NCBI GenBank assembly: GCA_002238645.1
Contig: MPMT01000041.1
Span: 1 to 41,130 of the forward strand
Direction: 5' to 3'
Source of the DNA: Alphaproteobacteria bacterium bin52
GTDB lineage: Bacteria > Pseudomonadota > Alphaproteobacteria > Thalassobaculales > Thalassobaculaceae
DNA length: 41,130 nucleotides
The position numbers and the translations under genes were made by a program. The notes beneath the pieces were generated by a model, which did not search any database, had not been told where the DNA came from, and saw nothing but the letters and a program-made list of their open reading frames with translations. Of the stretch, positions 35,698 through 41,130 are shown in pieces (positions within the stretch are counted from its first letter, which is position 1; each line of letters starts with the position of its first letter).

Positions 35698-36259
35698 GCA
35701 TGTTGGCGAAGGGCAGACTGCCAACGTTCTGGTGGAAAACCGGGTGCGCCCGGTGGGGATCGGGGGCGGCGCCGGTCCAGACAGCGTTCATGCGCGGCCA
35801 GATCCGTCCGGGTACGGAGCAGGAGCCGCCGCGAAATCCGAGATCGGCCAGCACCTGGTACATGTGGTCATTTGCCGAAAAAGTCCCCGGGCGAAAGTAG
35901 AGCGGGCGACGCCCCATGCCGGACCGCCACATGGAGATCGACTCCAAGAGGACCGCTCTCAGGTCGCGCTCGCCGAGTCCGCCGAAATGGGCCCGGTACT
36001 TGCCGTCACGGAACTTCCACGGGTGAAGGTGCAGGCCCTCGACGCAGCCGCCCCGGCCCTTCAGTTCCTCGAACAGGTCCGCCTGTTCGACCGCGACTCC
36101 CGGATGTATGAAAAAAGTCACCGGGAAGCCGAACTCGGCGGCCCGCTCAACATAGCCCCGAATGAACTTCTCACTGTTGGCACAGTTCTCCGGTCCCGTC
36201 GCCGTGGGGTGGGTGTCTGGCGTCGGGGGTTCCACGTCCATGGTGATGACGACATGCAA
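35692..36259 (-). pseudogene. Polysaccharide deacetylase (NodB) domain protein, 3' end lost
   Basis: The frame carries a NodB-type catalytic core: VVITMDVEPP with the catalytic Asp, FIHPGVAVEQ, the HLHPWKF metal-binding segment and YFRPGTFSAND. After FHQNVGSLPFANMP (about 35700) the homology stops, and the frame continues out of register through the VapC fragment to 35534. The gene is thus cut at its 3' end, probably by a deletion that also removed the 5' half of vapC. The start is uncertain: a TTG at 36259 or an ATG at 36241. Whether the fused product is stable is unknown. Confidence 0.7.
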
Positions 36260-36470
36260 CCTGTCCAGGGGCTCAATGCTCCAGGCCTGGCGCCGGCGAA
36301 GAAAGGGTATGCCGGTGCCGGCAGAACCGAGGCTGCAGCGGACGCCGAATGCTGTCAAACCGGGACAGAACGACCATTCGGGGCGGTCGCACCTGCTGTA
36401 GGTGTTGACGGTCGGCACGCGGGCTGCCCACAATAACCGACCCGTCACAACAGCGTTGGAGGCGAGGAAG

Positions 36471-37487
36471 ATGTCTCATCCCGTACTGTCACGAGTTCTT
36501 GGGGCCGCCGCAATTCTGGGCGTCGCGCTCTCTCCGACCGGCCCGGCCGCCGCCGACGCGGAGGTCGTTTGGCGTCAGGCGACCGAGCAGCCCCCGGATA
36601 GCCTGGAAGGGCTCGGCCATCAGAAATTCGCCGAACTGGTCAAGGAGTATTCCGGCGGCCGGATGGAGATACAGATCTTTCCATCCGAGCAACTCGGTTC
36701 AAAGGACGCGGTCATCGACCAGCTCGCGGCCGGAACAATTCACATCTACAATTCGACTGCCTCCTACCTGCAGAAGTGGGAGCCGGCGATCAAGTTCATA
36801 TCCGCCCCGTTCCTGTTCGAGAGCCGCGACCACTGGGCCCGCTTCATGGAGACGGACCTGGTCAAGGGCTGGATCAGAACGGTCGAGGAGAAGGGCGGCA
36901 TCACGCTGATCGGCAACTACGTCTCCTGGCCGCGTGGCTCCTACCGGGTGATGGTCTCGCAGAAACCGATCAACTCGCTTGCCGACGTTCAGGGCCTGAA
37001 GCTGCGTATGCATCCCGACAAGCTGGCCGTGGCCGCCTGGACCAATCTGGGCGCCGAGGTGCGGGTGCTCGGCTGGACGGACGTGTATGAATCGCTCGGC
37101 CGCGGCATTGTCGAGGCGGTGAACTCGCCGGCAGCAATGGTCGAACCGATGAAGTTCTACGAACACGCCGGATACATCACCCGGCACGAGGAATACCATC
37201 AGAGCGTCGGCTACATGGCCAATGCCGAAGCCTACCATGGGCTGCCGGCAGATCTCAGGGACGCCGTGGACCGGGCGCACGCGGATTCCGGGGCCTATGA
37301 AGCCCAGCTCCTCGCTGAAAACACGCAGAAATCGCTCGACCGTGTGCTCGCGCAGGGCGTGCAGTATTCCGAGGCACTCGACCGCGGGCCCTTCATCGAG
37401 GCGATGGCCCGGTACTACATGGCCGAAGCGGAGGCCGGGCAGTTGCCGGAAGGCTTCCTTGAAGCGGTGGAGGAGGCCCGGCAGTAA
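36471..37487 (+). CDS. dctP: TRAP transporter solute-binding protein (DctP family)
   Basis: A 338-residue periplasmic binding protein with a signal peptide ending PAAADA near residue 30. Family marks are the N-terminal ATEQPPDSLEGLGHQKFAEL, then GRMEIQIFPSEQLGSKD, AAGTIHIYNST and the GLKLRMHPDK segment with the Arg that usually binds the ligand's carboxylate. It delivers an organic acid to the DctQM membrane parts encoded next. The ATG at 36471 has GGAGGCGAGGAAG before it. The ligand is unknown; the DUF1445 gene after dctM may share the pathway. Confidence 0.93.
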   Translation: MSHPVLSRVLGAAAILGVALSPTGPAAADAEVVWRQATEQPPDSLEGLGHQKFAELVKEYSGGRMEIQIFPSEQLGSKDAVIDQLAAGTIHIYNSTASYLQKWEPAIKFISAPFLFESRDHWARFMETDLVKGWIRTVEEKGGITLIGNYVSWPRGSYRVMVSQKPINSLADVQGLKLRMHPDKLAVAAWTNLGAEVRVLGWTDVYESLGRGIVEAVNSPAAMVEPMKFYEHAGYITRHEEYHQSVGYMANAEAYHGLPADLRDAVDRAHADSGAYEAQLLAENTQKSLDRVLAQGVQYSEALDRGPFIEAMARYYMAEAEAGQLPEGFLEAVEEARQ

Positions 37488-37530
37488 ACCGTCAAGGCCG
37501 GGTCAACCGGGTCAGGGGGAGGCAAGTGCG

Positions 37531-38040
37531 TTGGTAACGCGGGTCGAGCGGTTGCTCGCTCTTTGCGAGCGCGTGTTCTGGACCATTGCCAATATCTGCC
37601 TCCTCCTCATGCTGGCGGGGAACATGCTGCAGATCGCCCGGCGCGCGATCTTCGACAAGGGCATCCCGTTGGTCTTCCCCTGGACGGTATTCCTGTTCGT
37701 CTGGATGTGCTTCTTCGGCTGGTTCGTGGTCTATCGCCACGCCTCGGACATCACCGTGGACTTCCTCATCGACCGACTGGGCGAGGGCGCACACAAGGCC
37801 ACCCGCTACTTCGTCAACCTGCTCGTCATTGCGCTCATGATCGTGCTGCTTTGGCACGGGCCGCAGGTTCTCAGTCAGCAGGTCGGCGACGTCATTGAGC
37901 TTGTGGAACTGGAGCGGTGGGTTCAGACGCTGCCGCTGTTCGTGTCCAGCGCTCTCATCATGGTCCATGCCTCCATGGACATCTGGCTTGCGAGCCAGGG
38001 CATTCCGCCTCGGCGTTCCCACGCGCCGACCCATTTCTGA
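37531..38040 (+). CDS. dctQ: TRAP transporter small permease (DctQ family)
   Basis: A 169-residue inner-membrane protein with four hydrophobic segments (ANICLLLMLAGNML, WTVFLFVWMCFFGWFVVY, FVNLLVIALMIVLLW, FVSSALIMVHASM) as usual for DctQ. No ATG or GTG is in frame near the start; the TTG at 37531, with GGGGGAGG eight bases upstream, is the likely start. It lies 43 bases after dctP and 17 bases before dctM. Confidence 0.9.
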   Translation: MVTRVERLLALCERVFWTIANICLLLMLAGNMLQIARRAIFDKGIPLVFPWTVFLFVWMCFFGWFVVYRHASDITVDFLIDRLGEGAHKATRYFVNLLVIALMIVLLWHGPQVLSQQVGDVIELVELERWVQTLPLFVSSALIMVHASMDIWLASQGIPPRRSHAPTHF

Positions 38041-38057
38041 CTGGCGGAGGATGATGC

Positions 38058-39347
38058 GTGGGCTGGGTGCTGTTCATCGGGTTCATCGTCCTGATCCTGC
38101 TCCGTGTTCCCATCACGATGGCGATGGGCATGGCGGTGCTGGCGGCGGTCGTGACAGCCGGATTCTCAGACCAGCTCTACATCATGCCGCGCATGGTGGC
38201 CGATGGCGTGGAGAACCCGGCGCTTCTGGCAGTTCCATTCTTCATCATGGCCGGCAACCTGATGAACGCCGTTGGCATGACGGACAAGATCTTCAACTTC
38301 GCAAGTGCGCTCGTCGGGCATTTCCGGGCGGGACTGGCCCAGGTCAACGTGCTTGCCTCCATGATTTTCGCCGGGGTCTCGGGTTCCGCAGTGGCCGACA
38401 TGGCGGGTCTCGGCACGGTCGAGGTCAAGGCGATGCGCGAGCGCGGTTATCCGGTGGAATATGCCGGGGCGCTCACTATCGCGACGGCCTGCATCGGCCC
38501 CATCATCCCGCCCTCCATCGCGCTCGTTATCTACGGGTACCTGGCCAACACTTCCATCGGACGGCTTTTCCTTGGAGGAGTGGTTCCCGGAATCCTCATC
38601 GGTCTGTCGCTGATGATCTACAACCGGATCGTGGCAACCCGCCGCGACTTCCCGCGGGAACCGCGCGCGAGCGTCCGCGAGGTCGCCACGCACGCCGTGG
38701 ACGGAATCGCGGCCCTGGTCGCGCCGGCTATCATCCTGGGCGCAATCGTCACCGGCTACACGACCGCGACCGAGGCCGGCGTGCTGGCCTGTGCCTATTC
38801 GCTTCTTCTGGGAATTGTGTACCGGACGTTGACCTTCAGCAAACTTTGGGACGCCACCACCCGGACCCTCAAGGTCACGGCGGTCATCATGATGATCATC
38901 GGCTTCTCGCACGTGATGGGCTGGCTGTTGGCGATCGAGCAGCTTCCGCAGGCGATGGCGGAGGCGGTGCTGCTGACCACGCAGGACCGCCATGTCTTTC
39001 TGGCGTTGCTGATCGTCTTCCTGCTGGCCATCGGCTGTGTGATCGAGGGCGTGCCGGCCAAGATCATCCTGATTCCGATCCTGTTGCCGATCACCGACCA
39101 GTTCGGCATTGACCGGGTGCATTTCGGCCTGATCATTGTCTATGCGTTGCTGCTCGGGCTGGCGACTCCGCCCATGGGGGTCGGGGTCTACATCATGGTC
39201 GGAATCACCGGGAAGTCGTTTGAGGAACTGACCCTCGCGGTGCTGCCATTCCTCATCCCGCTGTCGATCGTGCTGATCCTGATTACATACATCCCGGAGC
39301 TCACGCTCTGGCTCCCGGATCTCATCATGGGTCCGCAGCAATACTGA
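38058..39347 (+). CDS. dctM: TRAP transporter large permease (DctM family)
   Basis: A 429-residue protein with about 12-13 membrane segments, the ion-coupled channel part of the TRAP system. Marks are VPFFIMAGNLMNAVGMTDKI, IFAGVSGSAVADMAGLGTVE, TACIGPIIPPSIALVIYGY and GLATPPMGVGVYI. The GTG at 38058 has GGAGG about eight bases upstream. It ends 18 bases before the convergent DUF1445 gene's stop. Confidence 0.96.
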   Translation: MGWVLFIGFIVLILLRVPITMAMGMAVLAAVVTAGFSDQLYIMPRMVADGVENPALLAVPFFIMAGNLMNAVGMTDKIFNFASALVGHFRAGLAQVNVLASMIFAGVSGSAVADMAGLGTVEVKAMRERGYPVEYAGALTIATACIGPIIPPSIALVIYGYLANTSIGRLFLGGVVPGILIGLSLMIYNRIVATRRDFPREPRASVREVATHAVDGIAALVAPAIILGAIVTGYTTATEAGVLACAYSLLLGIVYRTLTFSKLWDATTRTLKVTAVIMMIIGFSHVMGWLLAIEQLPQAMAEAVLLTTQDRHVFLALLIVFLLAIGCVIEGVPAKIILIPILLPITDQFGIDRVHFGLIIVYALLLGLATPPMGVGVYIMVGITGKSFEELTLAVLPFLIPLSIVLILITYIPELTLWLPDLIMGPQQY

Positions 39348-39365
39348 CCGTTCGGTTCCCCGGGG

Positions 39366-40196
39366 TCAGGAAGCATCCCGGGTCGGGTCGATCACCGGCA
39401 GGTCTGTCACGAACATGTGGCCCGGCCTGTGCGTGATCATTTCTGGAATGCGGATGGCGCGGGCGACGGCCTGGGCCGTGATCCCGCAGGCCCAGAAGAC
39501 CGGCAATTCGCCGGGTCCGACCTTGTTTGGCCTTCCCCAGTCGATCCGCTCCAGGTCCTCGACGCCGATGCGGGAAGGATCGCCCGCGTGCAACGGCGCC
39601 CCGTGGGAACGGGGAAAGCGGCTCGTGATGCCGATGACCTTGATGAGAAGCCGCTCCGGGACCGGCCGCATGCTCACCACCTGCGGACCGCGGAAGATAC
39701 CGGCCGGGCGGCACTGGATGCTCGAAACGTACTGTGACGGCCAGGCCTCTTCCCGGACGAGGTGCGGAAGCGCAATCCCGGCCTCCAGCATCACCTGGTC
39801 CACCGAGAGGTTGCAGCCGGTCAGGAAGGCGACATGATCGCTCCGCCACAGATGCCGGATGTCCGTCAGATCTTCGACCGCCTCGCCGTCGCGGTACACT
39901 CGGTAGGCGGGCACGTCGGTGCGGATGTCGGCGCCGGGAGCGCAAAGAACAGGCTCCGGGCTGCCCGGGTCAGTCACATCGATCAGCGGAAGCGGTTTCG
40001 GATTGCGCTGACAGAAGCGCATGAAGTCAAAGGCATGGCGCTCCGGCAGGATCGTGATGTTCGCCTGCTCATGGCCGAGCGCAAGGCGCTTGCTGTTGCC
40101 GGTCCAGCGCCCATTGCGGACAGCCAGGCGAACCTCGCTCGGAGCCACATGCTCAAGATCAGCGCGGGCCAGCGGTGTGGTTGACCCTGTCCTCAT
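39366..40196 (-). CDS. Putative hydro-lyase / D-glutamate cyclase family (DUF1445)
   Basis: A 276-residue protein of the YcsI/DUF1445 family, often annotated as a putative hydro-lyase and related to the mammalian D-glutamate cyclase that makes 5-oxo-D-proline. Recognised blocks are ANITILPERHAFDFMRFCQR, then DIRTDVPAYRVYRDGE, DIRHLWRSDHVAFLTGC, CRPAGIFRGPQVVSMRP, SHGAPLHAGDP and PGELPVFWACGITAQAVA. The length is normal, so the protein is complete, but its ATG overlaps the stop of the IS605 tnpA (ATGA) and the natural upstream region has been replaced by the element. It is convergent with dctM; a role in metabolism of the TRAP substrate is a guess. Confidence 0.88.
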   Translation of the reverse strand: MRTGSTTPLARADLEHVAPSEVRLAVRNGRWTGNSKRLALGHEQANITILPERHAFDFMRFCQRNPKPLPLIDVTDPGSPEPVLCAPGADIRTDVPAYRVYRDGEAVEDLTDIRHLWRSDHVAFLTGCNLSVDQVMLEAGIALPHLVREEAWPSQYVSSIQCRPAGIFRGPQVVSMRPVPERLLIKVIGITSRFPRSHGAPLHAGDPSRIGVEDLERIDWGRPNKVGPGELPVFWACGITAQAVARAIRIPEMITHRPGHMFVTDLPVIDPTRDAS

Positions 40197-40654
40197 CGGA
40201 AACCTCGCGGGATACCGCTTCCTTGAGGGAGGGGAGGAACGCGAGAGCGGCCCTTGGCCGCTTCCCGCTGTGATGTGACGTAATCGGCGATCACGGAAAG
40301 GGGCGCGCCGCCACAGGAAGCCGCGAAGTATGACGGCGACCAGAGGACGCCCTTGTAGTAGCGACCGGTGATTTCAGGGCGGTTCTCGCGCAGAAGGCGG
40401 CTGGACACGCCCTTGAGACTGTTGACCAACCGCGACAAGGCAACCTTGGGTGGGTACTGCACCAGCAGGTGAACGTGATCGTCCTCGCCATCGCATTCGA
40501 TCAGTTCCGCCTCGAAATCCCTGCAGACCTTGGCAAAGATCCGCGACAGGTCGCGTATGGCCGGTTCGGACAGCACGTCGCGCCGGTATTTGGTGACGAA
40601 GATCAAATGGACATGCAGCATGTAAACGACATGCCTGCCAGTTCTGTAATCCAT
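40193..40654 (-). CDS. tnpA: IS200/IS605-type TnpA transposase (HUH tyrosine)
   Basis: A 153-residue Y1 transposase that moves the element as single-stranded DNA. It has YMLHVHLIFVTKYRRDVL at the N-terminus, the metal-binding HUH motif in GEDDHVHLLVQYPP, the LRENRPEI-type segment and the catalytic Tyr in SVIADYVTSQ, with the last 20 residues somewhat variable. All expected residues are present, so it may be active. The ATG at 40654 lies 36 bases from the divergent tnpB start. Its stop overlaps the start of the hydro-lyase gene. Confidence 0.93.
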   Translation of the reverse strand: MDYRTGRHVVYMLHVHLIFVTKYRRDVLSEPAIRDLSRIFAKVCRDFEAELIECDGEDDHVHLLVQYPPKVALSRLVNSLKGVSSRLLRENRPEITGRYYKGVLWSPSYFAASCGGAPLSVIADYVTSQREAAKGRSRVPPLPQGSGIPRGFR

Positions 40655-41130
40655 GGTTGAAAGCCTCGGACCAATTGCTGGAATCGCAACATGATCTCTC
40701 GCGGTTATGTCTTCAAGCTGAAACCGACGCCTGCGCAGGCAAGCCTGTTCGCGCAGTTCGCGGGTGTGTGCCGCCTGATCTACACTCTCGCCCTTGAGCA
40801 GCGCCGCGACCATTACCGTGCCTATGGACGCGCCACCGGCAAGAGCGTCAGCTATCCGGCTCAGGCCCGTGAACTGACGGAGCTGCGCCGGGAATACGAC
40901 TGGATCGCGGCGGTGCATGTCACGCCCCAGCAGCAGGCGCTGCGCGATCTCGACCGGGCATACGGCAACTGGTTCAAGGGCATCGCCCGATACCCGTCGC
41001 CTCGCAAGAAGGCCCAGAACGACCCCTTCCGCTTTCAGGGCCGTGAGATCGAGACCCGCAGCCTGAACCGCAACTGGTCGGAAGTGCGCCTGCCAAGGAT
41101 CGGATGGGTGCGCTTCCGCGATACCCGCCC
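40197..41130. mobile_element. IS605-type element with divergent tnpA and tnpB, running off the right edge
   Basis: tnpA (minus) and tnpB (plus) are divergent and 36 bases apart, as in IS605. One end of the element should be near 40200, where a perfect seven-base stem AGCGGCC-CTT-GGCCGCT (40246-40262) could be the end hairpin recognised by TnpA. The other end is past the window. The exact boundary near the hydro-lyase ATG cannot be fixed. Confidence 0.7.
40691..41130 (+). CDS. tnpB: IS605-type TnpB, N-terminal part (continues past window)
   Basis: 146 codons are seen from the ATG at 40691. The start reads GYVFKLKPTPAQASLFAQFA, followed by the helical N-terminal part of TnpB (VCRLIYTLALEQRRDHYRAY) and VRLPRIGWVRFRDTR near the edge. 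The RuvC and zinc-ribbon parts lie beyond the window. It differs in sequence from the frameshifted tnpB at the left edge, so it belongs to another element lineage. Confidence 0.92.
   Translation, partial: MISRGYVFKLKPTPAQASLFAQFAGVCRLIYTLALEQRRDHYRAYGRATGKSVSYPAQARELTELRREYDWIAAVHVTPQQQALRDLDRAYGNWFKGIARYPSPRKKAQNDPFRFQGREIETRSLNRNWSEVRLPRIGWVRFRDTR

Noticed and set aside
1..41130. CRISPR arrays, tRNA or rRNA genes
   Set aside because: No regular repeat-spacer pattern, tRNA-like cloverleaf or rRNA segment was noticed by reading; a dedicated scan was not possible.

Overview
The window is GC-rich DNA of an alphaproteobacterium, most likely from the Rhodospirillales or a neighbouring order. The evidence is the core block of a DUF3576 lipoprotein, leuS and lptE followed by dapF, mtaB and ftsY, together with an alphaproteobacterial porin, a TRAP transporter and many accessory oxygenase and dehydrogenase genes. 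No rRNA, tRNA or CRISPR array was seen. Placement below class level is inference from gene content only.

Layout. (1) 1-964: an IS605-type tnpB broken by a frameshift and cut by the window edge, then about 760 bases without a gene. (2) 1726-11665: nine genes all on the minus strand, closely packed: TauD/TfdA dioxygenase, FCD-type GntR regulator, Rieske oxygenase, MFS carrier, NodB/allantoinase-like deacetylase, FAD monooxygenase, DUF2783 protein, DgcA/2,4-dienoyl-CoA-reductase-like flavoenzyme and homocysteine S-methyltransferase-like protein. A fused hydantoinase/oxoprolinase (HyuA-HyuB) diverges from it. Together these look like one uncharacterised catabolic gene set, possibly for an N-methylated or cyclic amide compound. 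(3) 15651-18579: a YkuD-type L,D-transpeptidase, about 1 kb without genes, and a sodium:alanine/glycine symporter preceded by a structured leader. (4) 18635-19906: a graveyard of mobile elements, with a decayed TnpB and an IS21 end inserted beside it. (5) 19916-22748: YggS PLP protein, sulfotransferase and porin. (6) 23041-31713: housekeeping genes (DUF3576, leuS, lptE, dapF, mtaB, ftsY, a gentisate-dioxygenase-like cupin and an exonuclease III). (7) 31723-34866: tetronate (D-erythronate/threonate-type) catabolism genes denD and otnI, with otnK divergent. (8) 34900-36259: a small dimeric-barrel protein, a VapC 3' fragment joined to a truncated polysaccharide deacetylase. (9) 36471-40196: a complete TRAP transporter (dctP, dctQ, dctM) and a DUF1445 hydro-lyase/D-glutamate-cyclase-family gene. 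(10) 40193-41130: an IS605-type element with divergent tnpA and tnpB, running off the right edge.

The main point of interest is region 2. Its enzymes (two different iron oxygenases, a flavin hydroxylase, a demethylase-like flavoenzyme, a methyl-acceptor-type enzyme and two cyclic-amide hydrolase-type proteins) would fit stepwise demethylation, hydroxylation and ring opening of one imported compound, but the substrate cannot be read from the sequence.
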